64,000 bases of DNA, from the NCBI GenBank assembly GCA_910589415.1, contig OU342630.1:28429867-28493866 (forward strand), given 5' to 3'. This stretch comes from Malachius bipustulatus (lineage: Eukaryota; Arthropoda; Insecta; Coleoptera; Melyridae). The notes under the pieces are model-generated. The model was given only the letters and a program-made list of their open reading frames with translations. It ran no database searches and had not been told where the DNA came from. This document shows positions 10,638 through 22,840 of the stretch, one piece after another. Every line of letters starts with the position of its first letter. Position 1 is the first letter of the stretch. The translations under genes and the position numbers were made by a program.

Positions 10638-11647
10638 TACAGGGTGTTAGTTGTTAAACTTGGAAAAGAAAAGCCAATTTTATTTAATATCTTCTAAACT
10701 ATTGAATACAGTTTTCTCAATTTTGGTATAGGTAGGTTAATAGTAATAGTAGAGTAAAACGCTGAAGTACAAAAAACATCTCAGGTGAAACTTCTGGCGT
10801 AGTTATGGGGGTTATTTTTTATTCAAAAGCCTAAAAACATCTACGCCACTGGAGAAAATAAACTTTTTAAAGCTTATTTTGAAATTTTAAATCAATGTCT
10901 GAAAAAAATATGCTTTCATTATCTCTAGATCTCTATGTTTAATCTAGGTTTAAAGAGTCTACGACTTAAGAGTAATCCCTTTATATTCTTATAAACTCTC
11001 GCGAAGCTTCTTAACAACTACCAATAATTATCTTAGCTTGATATTGCATGAAGATCTAAGTCTCAGAAAACATCATTATTATTTTCATACACCACTGCAT
11101 AGAAAAGGTAACATAGGGAATACGTGTAACGAATATTTCAACAATACTTTGAAAATATATGACGTCCTTCCAAAACAGTAGTTCCCTTAGAAACCACCCA
11201 GTTTGCTTGGATACTCTGCATTTTCTTAGGAAAATATCAGCTTTTAAACCAAAGTGGCTTGGATCCTTAATAATATACACTGTAGCGTTTTCTATGATTT
11301 TTTTTTATACCCAACGACATAAAAAAACAACATGACAGCCATAAGAAAAACAAAAGTTGGCTATGAATACTCTGGGATCTAGTCGGCATTAAAAATTTGT
11401 TTTAATATCAAATGGATAGCGATTGACAACGTATGAAAACCTACAAAAAATAATTCAACAATTCTAAACAATAAAACAGATATCTTAGCAGCAGCTAGGT
11501 CAACGGATTAGATCAGGTTAAAGCAGCGGGCCTCCTTGATTATTACTCAGCATAAAAATACGCAACTTTGCCTCAATCTAACCGACTTCGTATCTCTGGA
11601 GATACATGAGATCCCCATGCTTAAGCTCGAAAAAAGGACACTCTGTA
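10638..11647. mobile_element. Possible non-autonomous DNA element with TACAGGGTGT ends
   Basis: TACAGGGTGT at 10638-10647 and its near-complement ACACTCTGTA at 11638-11647 (one mismatch) bound about 1.0 kb with no recognisable protein. The same terminal motif recurs at several other elements in this window. The short terminal repeat makes pairing of these two ends uncertain. Confidence 0.4.
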
Positions 11648-11670
11648 TAATACAAATGAATGTCCCAAAT

Positions 11671-11828
11671 TTAACTACAGATTCTGTAGTGACATAATTG
11701 TTATGTTGTGGGTATTTGTGGTATTTGTGTTATATCCAATATTTTTCAGATGTTTAGATAAGGGAATAAATATGTACCTACTAGCAAATAAATATAACAA
11801 CTAAGTCACTACAGAATCTGTACTTAAA
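11671..11828. mobile_element. MITE of about 158 bp with 24-bp terminal inverted repeats
   Basis: ACAGATTCTGTAGTGAC at 11677-11693 is the perfect inverse of 11805-11821. The match extends outward to TTTAA with one mismatch and weakly inward (ATAATTGTTAT against ATAACAACTA). There is no coding capacity. Confidence 0.75.
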
Positions 11829-13814
11829 TATGTTTTTTGATACTAGGCAACCGAAAACTCGTCAAAATTTTTGAAAAAATCGTATGCCTCGATTACCATC
11901 AAAAATAGGTATAGTTAATTTTGAAGAACGTCAAAAAATTCAAAATATGCCATTTCAAAAAGCCAAATCTTGATATGGAATTTTAGTGAGGTACTTATAT
12001 CCTGAATAGGCAAAAATATTTTTTAATTAAATAAATGATGAACACGTATGTGAATTAATTGTGAATTCGACCCGGTTGAATGACAGCTTGTACCTGAGCT
12101 GTTTTAGTTAGGGAATGCAAAACTTTCAATGGATTGAAATTATTTTCAATTATATTGTATCGTGTAATCCACAAAATTTTACATTAACTAGTGCCTTGGA
12201 AGAGAGAAATGGCTATTGAAGTCATGCCTGAGCTTATTGAAGAAAATAATTTTAAAATAACTTTAGTAGTTATAATTCTCATGTGTCATATGCTTTCAAT
12301 TCCTGTCAGTTTAAATTAAAATATTAAGATATTACTTACTTTTAATATTAATATTATGGCTTTCACCGATCAACAATAACGTTGCATGCTAGAAATATAC
12401 TTCAGAAATGTACAAAAAATCAAAAACCATGATTCCTATCAAGAATTTAAAGAAGAGTTCCCAGAAATTGGAGTTTATTTTGATCGTTTTAATAAAACTG
12501 TGAAGCATTTAGTGAATTCATTCAGAGAAACGGGAAGTGTAGATTAATTACTTATTTATTGTTATTGTACCTACGTGGATATTATTGATAATTAATAAAC
12601 AATCACTCGATCGAAATGATTTCAATCAGTGCAAAAGTGAACATCTAATTCTGTGACAATAGGTAACGAAATTACCTAACTTTATTCACTATTCTCCTTA
12701 TTTCAATAGAATCGGAACTTTTCGGATCATTTTGTAAATCATGTTTTTATTTATTAGTCTGTTATTTGTAGATCACTGATTGGAGTAGTTCAATCAGTAT
12801 ACACCTCCCAATTTTTTGTATTTTATCAAGCAGACGTAATTCATTTTATTGGAACCACTAGTTGATGAAAACTTTTCTGGACTTTAAATATTATTATAAA
12901 TATTAATTTTAATAAAATTTTGTGACCTCGAGGCACTTTTATACTCAACCCTTACTTTGTAGATAAAAGTCTTCGCATACACTATAATTTTATGATCATT
13001 AATCATTATTCAATTAAATAATTCTTTTAATAGTGCTAAATTATTTGGACCCACCTGTCTATTATGGTTGTTTATAAATTAATCATGCAAAATAAGGACA
13101 AATTGAATCTTTGTAATAGGATATTGTTTAGATTACGCAACAAATACAAGTATCAGCTATACGTAATGGTAATGCTCCAATTACTGATGTGCTCTTGCTA
13201 TTGTCATAATGGAAGACCTTGCATGCCTCATTATAAAACTAGTGCACTCGTGCAATAATCCTCTTCGTGCTAGGAATAATAAAAAGTAGACATTTCTATT
13301 GATTTATTTATTTAGGTAGGTACGACTAATTTTTTCATTTCAAATTAAGAAACAAAAACCGGGTCTATGCACATTGTTGCGATGCATATAGGTAACGAAG
13401 ATGTAACATAATTTGAAATTTTGATGGATAGTTTTAACTTTTAGGAATGCATGCTTCTCCTATCATAGACGATTAAGACTTTTCTATATAAGCTACTTGT
13501 AATGGTGCTATGTTTGATTGTGTGTACCTGCTTGAAATTGTTTATTAAGTGTATTCTTAGATAGTGTGTACGTAGTGTGTCTACGTAAGTTGGATTCATA
13601 CGAGGACATTTCTTATTATCCATTTTAGGGGAAAAAGCTATTTTCCATAAAAAGTTGTGCCTAAAATAAAATAGTCAGGAATTGACAATCGTTTTAGTTT
13701 TTATTCTGTATTATCAAAGGAAATGAGGTTAACTCGGGAGGGTGCCAAAACTACCTCTGCGCCCGAGCCTGCTGTACCGTTGGCACTACGCTACCTCTAC
13801 TCGTAAATAAACAA
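11829..13814. other. AT-rich stretch, no gene seen
   Basis: Nothing recognisable. Short frames (for example around 13064-13258) show no domain. Confidence 0.5.
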
Positions 13815-14240
13815 TGACAGTATGGAGGAGCATGTACGACGCTGGCAAAATGCTTCCATCGCTTCTCCAAACAAAAAATGATACCGGTACCGACAGACAA
13901 ACTCACCAAAAATACTGTGCAAAATCTCGAAACACTCAAATTAGTGATTGGCATCTAGACCAGGCACTACTAAACAAACATCTCCATATACTATTGGAAT
14001 CAACGCTGACCCACTATGCAGGGAATGTCACGAAGAAGAAGAGACTGTGGAACTTATCCTGTGCCGCTGTCCTTCACCCTTAACTCCACAATTTCCGTGG
14101 ATATATGCTTGGCTCACATCAGCCAAGCCTTAACGACCTCTCTGAAGCCCCTCCAGGCGCCCTGGTCCAGTTCTTTCTGATCCTGGTAGGGCTTAAGGCT
14201 AGAGGCCACTAGGTAAAGGAAGAAGCACAATGGGCCACCT
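13815..14240 (+). pseudogene. C-terminal relic of a non-LTR pol (after RNase H)
   Basis: Two plus-strand frames together read DWHLDQALLNKHLHIL and then ADPLCRECHEEEETVELILC. This is the CX2C...H...C region that follows RNase H in R1/LOA-like pol proteins. A frameshift near 14000 separates the two pieces, and more stops follow. It is not the same copy or subfamily as the element at 5.1-10.5 kb (compare CRFCGKGDETPRHLLLNC there). Confidence 0.65.
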
Positions 14241-14707
14241 GCGAGGCCTCAGTGCAACGGTATATGCCCTCCCAACAATTCAGAATCAAGGCTGTAACTG
14301 CATATTTGAATGTTATTTTAAAATATGATCAACTTTTTTCAATAACAATTTTTACCAAATTAAAAGAGCTAGAAGAACATTTAAATTTTTCGATTAATAA
14401 GCTAGGGTACGAAAAAGGTAAAAATGGCTAAATTTCTATAACCGCATGTATGGGCACATTTTTAAAGGAATCGAACTGAAATTTTTACAGTAGACAACTA
14501 TTATATCACTAACCTTTAACCTTCAAAAATTAGAAGAAGCAGATGATAAAAATTGCGGAGATATCGATTTTTTACGCGATGTTTATTTCAATAAAATTTC
14601 AAATTTTCGATTTTCAAAACGCCACTGTAACTGTTTTAGAATTTCAAGATAGTGTAAAAAAATGCATTTTTAATATCAGGTACCCAGTGGCGTGCAAAAA
14701 AAAGGGG
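14241..14707. other. AT-rich stretch, no gene seen
   Basis: Nothing recognisable before the outer inverted repeat that starts at 14708. Confidence 0.4.
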
Positions 14708-16261
14708 AAAAAAGGTCAGGAAAGAGTAAAATGCGATATCCTTGGTGACCACCGGAATCGACTACCAATATGGCGGACGATGCCAGACAGAGACAGAACA
14801 CGTCTGAAAGAATATCACTTCCGCCTGTCCAACGAACATCTGTCACGCAGCAGCCAATCACCAGCCAAGCTTTATGGCATATGTGATTAAGTTGACTGTC
14901 AATGTCAAATTTGGACCACCAAGATGGCTGACTTCCGTCACATTTATTGGCTAGGTAAAGTAACGTTAGGGTCAAGTGGTGTAAAAATGAGACATTTTAT
15001 AAAACTTTTCATTATTCGACGGGTTGCTTTTTGATTTAAATTTTCAAAAAATTACCATACCACGAAGAATACGATTAGGAATAATATAAACACCACATAT
15101 TTGATGAAATGATTAGGGTTCTTGAAATAAAAATAAAAAACCTCGTCTCATTTTTACCCGCCATTTAGGGTAAAAATGAGACAGGGGCTGGGTAAAAATG
15201 AGACAATGTGTTTTCAGGTGTTTATTGAAGAGCGTTTGCTATTTATCACCTCTGGGGTAATGCTGAACCGGTCTGGCTGAAAAATGAGACATTAATAAAT
15301 ACAGTTTTATTACTTTTATTTAAAAAAATAACCAAAAAACTCCACAATAATAGTAGAAAACATTTCTTAAATTGTATATGAACACGGCAAGTCAAAAACT
15401 GTTGACACGAGCTCTGATGATTGCAGTTCGCTAACAAACTAATGTATAAAAAAGATAAATACCTACTTCTTTGGTAATAAATACAAAATATAATAAAATA
15501 AACTTTATCAAAGTATGGGTAGCCATGCAATAACTCTCTTTAGTTTACATTAAATTTATCAAAGGCAATTGAAAACACAAATTTTTGTGCAACTCTAGCA
15601 GTACCTCCATGGAATGCTGGGGCAGGTTTTTTTACTTATGACATTACATTATTGTTACAAAGATATGAAAAAATAAGCCAATGAATAAATCATTTCTGAT
15701 AATTCTGCCACATAGCACGCTTTATAGGTGGCGATGGTGTTTAGCACTGTTTTTAAATTTTAACACAATTTTCGAATTTTGGGCACTTATAGCCCAGTTT
15801 TTATTTCAAGTCTTCAATTATGTATCATTTTTACCTCGTGGTGTGTCTCACAATTACCCCAACAAAGTAAGACGTGTTCACTCTCATGCATTCGGCAATA
15901 GAGTGTCCGGCTTGTTCCCAACACGTTCATTACACAGCCCTCTTCTAGTTGAGACATTCGTCGAGCGCGTCCAATGTCTTGTTCCAGCGGAGCAACAAAA
16001 GTTATCTCGCGGAGTTTAAAAGTTTTCGCTACGTAAATTTTAATATTTCAATGTCAGATTTAATTGTTCATGTATAGGCTTATATTAATGTTTGAATCGA
16101 TATGATTTTAGGTTTTACTAAGTGTAGATTTCATTACGCCTCATTTGCATCCCATGAAAGTGATCTGTAGTGATAGTCATGTAACTGTCTCATTTTTACC
16201 CATAATTTTGGTAGTCTCATTTTTACCCCACTTGACCCTATACTCTTTCCTGACCTTTTTT
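14708..16261. repeat. Outer 21-bp inverted repeat bracketing the 14.97-16.24 kb element
   Basis: A perfect 21-bp inverted pair lies at 14708-14728 and 16241-16261 (core AAGGTCAGGAAAGAGTA). The right copy directly abuts the inner element; the left copy is 239 bp away from it. The simplest reading is an older inverted-repeat element invaded asymmetrically by the inner one. Confidence 0.6.
14968..16239. mobile_element. DNA-transposon-like element, 1.27 kb, with 26-bp TIRs and repeated subterminal motif
   Basis: The left end 14968-14993 begins AGGGTCAAGTGG and is the inverse of 16214-16239 with one mismatch. A TA at both borders fits a TA target duplication. The 15-mer GGGTAAAAATGAGAC or its complement recurs inside: 15145-15159 and 15168-15182 form a perfect hairpin, a direct copy is at 15190-15204, and another is at 16188-16202. 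A shorter version lies near 15280. No transposase was recognised inside, so it is probably non-autonomous. Subterminal repeats of this sort are usually transposase binding sites. Confidence 0.75.
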
Positions 16262-17026
16262 TCTTCTTTGGGCAAAATTGTTAATTTAGAAATTTAGAAA
16301 TTAAATTATATTGAAACCGTTTAACAAGGAGAATAAATCGTTAGATTTCTTGAGCTTTAGGTTTATGTAACAACAACTCCATTATGTAAACTCCAACAAG
16401 GAAGCGAAACGGTTGGTGTTTTTCTACTACAAAAATGTCTTCGTCTTCTTTTTCCTGCGACAGAAGTACTGATTTTTCTCCCCAATCTGAATCAATGTCG
16501 ATATAATCTGCAAACGACTTTTAACTGAAAAGTTTTTAATAAATTTTTAATCAATACATTTTTAAGACATTAATTTGATCACTTCCAACAGCACCACTAA
16601 ACAAAACTCCTGCTGAAGTTTTGTTCGATGATACGAAGAACAAATAGATCTATCATTGGTCGGTCGGTCCATGCACCTACCGCAACATCAACAGAAATGT
16701 TTTATGATGCGCGCAACCTTCGAGGACTAGGTTTAGTTAGATACGAATAGGGAGCGAAGTTACAGCATTACTCGACAGCAAACAAATTACCATTCGTCAA
16801 TGTTTGTTCGATTGTTTAACTTTGAAAAATAAACATTGAAAAATAAATAAATAATAAATAATTATAAAATAAATAAATAAAAAGCTATCTTTCTCTCAGT
16901 AGAAAGTGGTCAACAATTAAAATATGGTCAGCTCTAAAACTTCTATCTTTCAATCAATGGAACAAACGAACGTGACAAGGCAGCGATTTTAAACATTTTG
17001 ATACGTACCATCAAACACATCAGTTC
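16262..17026. other. AT-rich stretch, no gene seen
   Basis: An (AAATA)-rich low-complexity patch lies near 16840-16885; otherwise nothing was recognised. Confidence 0.5.
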
Positions 17027-17760
17027 ATGACATCAAAATCTCGACTAAGTTCTTCAGAATCTACTGCTGTCATCAAACTTAGAAAAATTATACCAACGTA
17101 CGAAGGTTACCAAGCATCAAATTACAATAACATTTGCCGTAAATGTAACAAAGAGAAGGAAACACGCGCTCACGTTATTAGATTTTACTTTTCAAATCCT
17201 ACCAAGACACTGATTTGTTAAGCCGACACTCCGGCTACCCTGAAAGCTCTCGGATGCTACAAAATCAAATCAAAGCTGATTTGGGAATGTTGGCGGGACA
17301 TCAATGATCTGGCTAAACATAACAAGGAAACACTTGTGTGGATGCCGGGTCATCGAGAGAGAGCTGAAAACAAAGCTGCAGACACACTGGCCAGGAAAAA
17401 CTTCGCAGTGGCCGTTATTGAGCCCGAACCAGTGTGTGGAATCATAAAAAAAGGTACGTGGTGCAGTGGTTCAGTGGGCAACAGTGGGACCAACACAAAA
17501 CATACTGGAACGATGCACCAGGAAGCAACCATGGCAAGTTAATGTCGGTGGAGCAATTTCCGAACGTTGCCAATTAAATAGTGCTCTTAAGCAGAACACA
17601 AATCAGGACAGTGGTGAGACTTCTCACAGGACACTGCCATCTGAGGCAACATCTGCATAAGATAGGCATCTATAGAGAAGAGTCACTATGCCAGACTTTC
17701 CATTGAGGAAGACCAGACAGCTTTCCATGTAATTTTCTCACGAGAACTCCCCATGCAGTC
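17027..17760 (+). pseudogene. RNase H and pol C-terminus relic(s) of non-LTR elements
   Basis: A first piece reads STAVIKLRKIIPTYEGYQ followed by CRKCNKEKETRAHV, a pol C-terminal zinc motif. From about 17225 a second piece carries RNase H sequence: VWMPGHRERAENKAADTLAR (the His and the last Asp of the RNase H site, 17336-17400) and EPEPVCGI, as in the element at 5.1-10.5 kb. It then reads RLLTGHCHLRQHLHKIGIY and, after a frameshift, a degraded zinc motif. The order (zinc motif before RNase H) implies two overlapping relics rather than one copy. Confidence 0.65.
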
Positions 17761-20269
17761 ATGGGGTAAATCAGCCCCAGAGATCTGCTGGCAGGAAAAT
17801 CCTTGACTCACAAACTATTGAGCCTTATCAAAGGCTCAAACTATTGAACTGTTCGAGTATCAAAGGAAAGGATAAATACGTAAGGATACAATAATAGTGT
17901 CTTCAATATGGCTGCATCATCAGGAAGACAAAACCGTCTTGACGGGGTTAGTGAGTGAATTGATGGTACCAGAAGATTCTGGGATTCTGAGAAAGGATTC
18001 ACTTCTGTTAACTGCAGACGGGAGAACATGTTAATAAAAAATCCTTTCAGAACTATCAAGGCTCTTTGGAGTCACAGAGTCATTTTTAAGAAATGTAATG
18101 GAAAGAATCTTATCTTGATGAAAGACTTTTAAAAACGTATGGGTAAAGAGTATCTCCGGCAAGGTAATTTTCACCCTCCACTGCTTGCAATGGCTTCAGG
18201 AACCCATTTTTAATCACCAGGAACCATTAGTTTCACAACATTTGTCTAATAAATTACAATTTGGTTACATTCACTAAAATAATAATAATTAATATGAGCA
18301 GAATTTGTTGTCATCTATAATTATTATTACGAAATACATTGCGAATTATGAATAATCATAAGAGCTAATTTGTTTACTTATTTAATTTATTTAACTAGCC
18401 GGTACCTTGGATCCAGTGTCTTCGAATCGATGATAAATCAACCGATCAAATAATTTTTGCTGAAGAGATTATTACCAAGGTCGTACATAAAAGAATATTA
18501 CCAGCAATTTATCAATGATTAACATAGTGAAATAATCTAGATTAGCGTGTTAACTATTAACTAATAACATCGCGCAAAACACACTTACATTATACAGAGC
18601 GTTGCAGCGAGGTTCGATTCGAGCTTTGAGCATGGGAACACACTCGAGATGGTCTAAATATCAAGGTTGGCGATGTACTCACTTTTCTACACCTACAATT
18701 AGAGTGAATGTCATTTAAAGTTACGGTAACAGTTAGACGATACCCGGGTCGTGATACTATAACAAATATATAAATGCTAACTAAGAGACTTAATGATTTA
18801 CCTTATTGGAGATAATTCAACAATGGGGTCTTTTATTATGACAGAACGTGAGGAGAAAGGATGTACCTACCTGTAATGATCTATGCTGTGCCTATTATAT
18901 TGTTGGTTCATTATTGTAATTTACTCGTATATTATATTAAGTGGATCGATTTCCTGGTTATTAATCGATTGAAAAGGAATAATTTTACTCTTACGATCTT
19001 TAATTAGTTACACCGCCCTATTGTATAGAGACTTTTCTCATGCAATAATGCAATAACTAAATTTCTATAATAACTTAGTGAAGATGATATCCAACTAAAC
19101 TTATTGTTATCAAAACCTCCCTGCGAAAATAATTCTCATGTTATATCCTATTCTAGATTTTTTTAAACTAGGGTTGGCTATGAAAAATTTGAATTATATT
19201 AGTACCTCTTGGAAAGCTGATCTTTGAACTACCTTTGACAAGCTAAATTTTTCAAGGTTACGTTTTTTTTCAATAAAATTTGACTTTAAGTTTGAATTTT
19301 AACTACGGTTACTTTGACAAAAGATTTTTTTGGAGTAGATGTATTGAACTTACAGTAAATATGCATGAAATTTGGTTTTATATTACTTCATTTGCAATTT
19401 TGGGACTTATCTGCTTCATTTTTTTTATATTTTTATAATAAATATGCTCTTCCATTTTTTTCCAACTACCTTTGGCATTTTATTAATCGAATCAGGAAAT
19501 ATTTAAGGCAACGAGGTATCTAATTATAAAATGATTGACAGATAATGAAAATATGATGATGAACCTTTTGAAAATTGTAGGCTAATAATAAGATATGTTC
19601 ACTAAACCAAAGTAACAAAAACACAAATTGTTATTGAATTGATTTCATGCTTCAAAAATATTATTATTTTTAGCCCAAGTGGCATATGAGCAACGTGGAA
19701 GTCATTTGAACTTAATTGAAAACAGGTAGCTCAAATCGACTGTCCAGGGTATCCAACTTTAAGAAAAAAATGTCACTGCCAACTGTAGTTCAAAAACATC
19801 TCAAATGGCTTATAGGTAATATTTAAAAGATATTTCTTTAATTATTAAATTTTACTTCTAAAGATTTATATTATTGTATTGTGTAGAAAGAAATATGAAA
19901 TAATAAAATAAAAACAGACCTCACCTGGTATATTTTATTAAATATTACCTGGGAATGACCATATACAGTTTATCCCGCCGGATAGGTTAAATGACTCTTA
20001 TAAAAGAAAATAAATCAACAAATTTGAATTTTCATTTTTTGAGATTCCACCCTACTTGGTTAAAAACTTATTTCTAACATAATCTTATTTTTGAAAAATC
20101 AAGCATGCATTGGATATTTTCAAAAAGCTTATATTTCTTCAGAGCAAAGTGCTTTTTATGTAGCAAGTACTGCAAAAAGTTATTTGAAATTTCATTTAAC
20201 AATACATAGTTGAGTTGTGCCACATGCTTAAATTTAATTTCTCATCACATTCTATTGCAACTTATTCAT
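17761..20269. other. AT-rich stretch, no gene seen
   Basis: No domain was recognised on either strand. A local 13-bp duplication (CTCAAACTATTGA region) lies near 17810-17850. Confidence 0.5.
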
Positions 20270-20510
20270 CTATCAGGTCCGAAAATGACCTCAATTCCCG
20301 AGTCCCCAACACACTAATTCCGTTCCTCCCACTCTGAATCGCTATCAAGAGTCGTTGCTTTAGCTATGAATATGAATACTTCTGCACTTGGACCTTAAGA
20401 ACCGAAGGATTCGATGGCTATCGGAACAAAAATATAGTCGGTGGATAGGTTGTGGTATTTGGTTCTTTTGATAGTTTCAGCCTTCTCAGCGGCAGATCCT
20501 GATCAGTCGG
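20270..20510 (-). pseudogene. Possible retroelement pol C-terminal fragment
   Basis: The minus strand has one coherent frame of about 65 codons with a single stop: AAEKAETIKRTKYHNLSTDY, IFVPIAIESFGS, then EVFIFIAKATTLDSDSEWEE. The 'P-I-A-I-E-S-F-G' block resembles a C-terminal segment recalled from some animal retroelement polyproteins. The assignment is from memory and the element type is unknown. It ends just before the inverted-repeat cluster at 20.5 kb. Confidence 0.35.
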
Positions 20511-20759
20511 CGCTTCTCAATACTACGATTACTACGGAACTACGATACACAGCAAAAAAAAAAAAAAAACAATAGAAGAACAGTACTCCGAGTTAATATA
20601 GGTCTCTCTAGAAGTGTAAAATAGTTTAACACTAAAAATAGTGTGCCTAAATGCTAGTGTTATGAATACACTATGGTAGTGTTCAATGGCAACAGTTGAT
20701 TTACACAGTGTAGTATTCACTAGGATTAGTGTAAGAATGGCAAAATTAATGTACACTTC

Positions 20760-20953
20760 TACAGGGTGTCACAGAGGCAGAGGCATGGTACACCCCTACT
20801 GTTTCTTTTATTTTTTGAGATATCTTTTTTTAAATCGTTGTGCCGTATATACTCAATAGTACGCACTTTTTGACGAACAATTAAATTCTTTCCTACTTTC
20901 AGTTTTACCGGAAATGACACCAACTTTTTATTTTTAAGTAGGACACACTGTAT
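20760..20953. mobile_element. Small MITE with ACAGGGTGTC ends
   Basis: ACAGGGTGTC at 20761-20770 and GACACACTGT at 20942-20951 are inverse with one mismatch, and both are bordered by TA. The length is about 193 bp. The ends match those of the long fold-back at 29.9-30.7 kb, so they may belong to one family. Confidence 0.55.
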
Positions 20954-20974
20954 ATTATTATATTTTTGGATTCG

Positions 20975-21411
20975 GTATAATGATACGCATTCAGTGGTAC
21001 CACATAAGTGACATTTTAATTGTCAGACTTGAGTTTAATATTTTTTTTATTTTACGATTATAGTGTGCCATGACTTCAGTTGTGATCGTCATAACTGCAA
21101 AATGGGCACACCAAAATATTCCTTATTAGGTTGACTCGTAGATGCTACTTCGGTACCAATATGGTACCAACTTAAAAAAAATTAATTCTGCAAAAAAAAA
21201 TATTCTAGGTAGAGAGCATACTTTGTCCATAAATCACTTGATTTAGTACTTTCAACAAAAATTCGTTTTCTGTACCATCACATAGCCCAATAATTCAAGT
21301 AAATCTAAATAGTCATGGCATACTACAATTGGGAAATAAAAAATTAATTAAACTGAAGTCTGACGATTGAAATGTCACTTATGTGGTATCACTGAATGCG
21401 TAACATTATAC
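20975..21411. repeat. Fold-back repeat with arms of about 70-105 bp
   Basis: 20975-21041 and 21341-21411 are inverted copies at about 90 percent identity by eye (GCATTCAGTGRTACCACATA block shared). Weaker matching continues inward to about 21080 and 21307 (TAGTRTGCCATGACT). The loop is about 225 bp without a coding frame. Confidence 0.7.
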
Positions 21412-21554
21412 TGCAACCAGATTATTTGTACACTATTAAACTATAGTGTAAAAATACAGTGTAATTGAACACTAAAAATTTAACTCTAAATTACCACTAC
21501 AATTTTTACCGGAACCCTGGAAAATTTACAAGGAAGAATTTTTTTACTGTGTAT

Positions 21555-22059
21555 CTACTGCAGTAAAGTCCCATACTAGACACTTTCCATGGCTTAAGGG
21601 CACTAATGTCATTCCGTCATCGAGAAAGACATTGTCATAAACGGAGATGTGCAACTGCCAAGTGGAAATATCATTCAGCCAATGTAAAACGGAGAAGTTT
21701 ACAAATAACTTGTATTTCATCAGGCTCTATTATTGGACCACAACCGGGCGAACGGCAGAATCCAGGAGCAATACACCAAAAGGGTAAAATTGCTTTTGCA
21801 GTCTGAGTTGATTGCAGGCAATTTAGTTCAATGAATCAACACCTATGCTACACCTGTTTTAACTTGATCTTTTGGAATCTTAAGATTGACGAAAACAGAG
21901 CTAAATATGATGTTCAGAGGTTAGGTAACACGAACAATGATGACGAAGAGCAACAATCACCACCACTATATCACCACCACAATATCCACTATTAGAACAA
22001 CGTTCCCCGAAAAGAAGGAGGAACAGGTTTAATCGATCTTATCAATCTACACTCTTGAC
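21555..22059. other. No gene seen
   Basis: A 66-codon frame near 21606-21806 (HRERHCHKRRCATAKWKYH) has no recognised domain. Confidence 0.4.
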
Positions 22060-22580
22060 AGGTAAGTTATAACATGATTTTTTTTACAAGAAAGCAGAAA
22101 CCTAAGCTCTACATTTTCTAAAGCGGATAAGGACTACTCACCTCTCAACCTCTCCTTACGCGAAACCAACTTCAAGTGAGTGTCAGATACCGAGAAGTTG
22201 GAACAGTGGGCACAAAAGGCATTACCGGCCCACATTATCATGAACTCAGCCAGCCGCTTATTGACAAATAGCTTCAAACAGATGGCTCACTAGAGAAAGC
22301 ATTTTCCCAGAAACCGAGTGCTTCATGATGGCTATCCAAGATCAGGTTATCAGCACTAACAATTATAGGAATTTTGTGATGAAGGATCCCAACACCCAAT
22401 GCGACAAAAGCAGAAGGTATCAGCAAACATCAGGGACCATTCAACATATAACATCTGCTTGCAGTTTCTTATCAAATACTGATTATTTGCATAGACACAA
22501 TCACGTACACAACATCATACATCAGAAATACTGGCTTCAACATGTTTATAAAGCATGTTGATTTATGTACAGATAAATGT
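22060..22580 (+). pseudogene. C-terminal relic of a non-LTR pol
   Basis: The plus strand reads ETECFMMAIQDQVISTNNY, FVMKDPNTQCDKSRRYQQTS and TIQHITSACSFLSNTDYLHR. The 'AIQDQVI-T-NYR' block followed by a (here degraded) CX2C...HX4C motif and TDYLHRHN is a C-terminal arrangement recalled from insect retroelement pol proteins. The two zinc-binding Cys are replaced (DKSRRY where C..C is expected). The upstream reading is broken. The clade is not assigned. Confidence 0.5.
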
Positions 22581-22613
22581 ACAGAATTCTCTCAAAGATT
22601 TTGGACATGCAAT

Positions 22614-22840
22614 TCAATAACTTATCGGTCTAAGGTCTGAGCACTGTGAAGCATTTGGCAATTTTGGCAAGACAAAGATATCCGAAAACTTCCATATCTC
22701 TGGAATCTTAGATTTTTCAATACTGTAATTAATGGCGTTAAGGAGGTATACCTTAAGGAGGTATAAATTTAAATAGGAAAAAATCTCTGTGGTCTTCTTG
22801 TTACTATGCATATTCAAATCCTTCCGTCCTGTCTAGAGGT
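22614..22840 (-). pseudogene. RT N-terminal fragment of a jockey/CR1-like element
   Basis: The minus strand reads NAINYSIEKSKIPEIWKFSD, IFVLPKLPNASQCSDLRPIS. This is the conserved entry block of non-LTR RTs (P..WK...V.P..K.....D.RPIS). It ends abruptly on both sides with no motif A, B or C. It lies in the opposite orientation to the relic just before it, so the two are independent. Confidence 0.65.

Larger units (their letters stand above)
20545..21554. mobile_element. Nested inverted-repeat elements (outer MITE about 1.0 kb)
   Basis: The outer ends are ATACACAGCAAAAAAA (20545-20560) and TTTTTTTACTGTGTAT (21539-21554), inverse with one mismatch. Short ACACTA/TAGTGT motifs recur inside both flanks (20620-20740 and 21430-21500), as in MITEs with repeated subterminal boxes. 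Two further elements sit inside: 20760-20953 and 20975-21411, described separately. No coding sequence was found. Confidence 0.6.

Noticed and set aside
14676..14975. 99-codon minus-strand frame in the inverted-repeat region
   Set aside because: It overlaps the outer inverted repeat and the TIR of a DNA element and has no domain.
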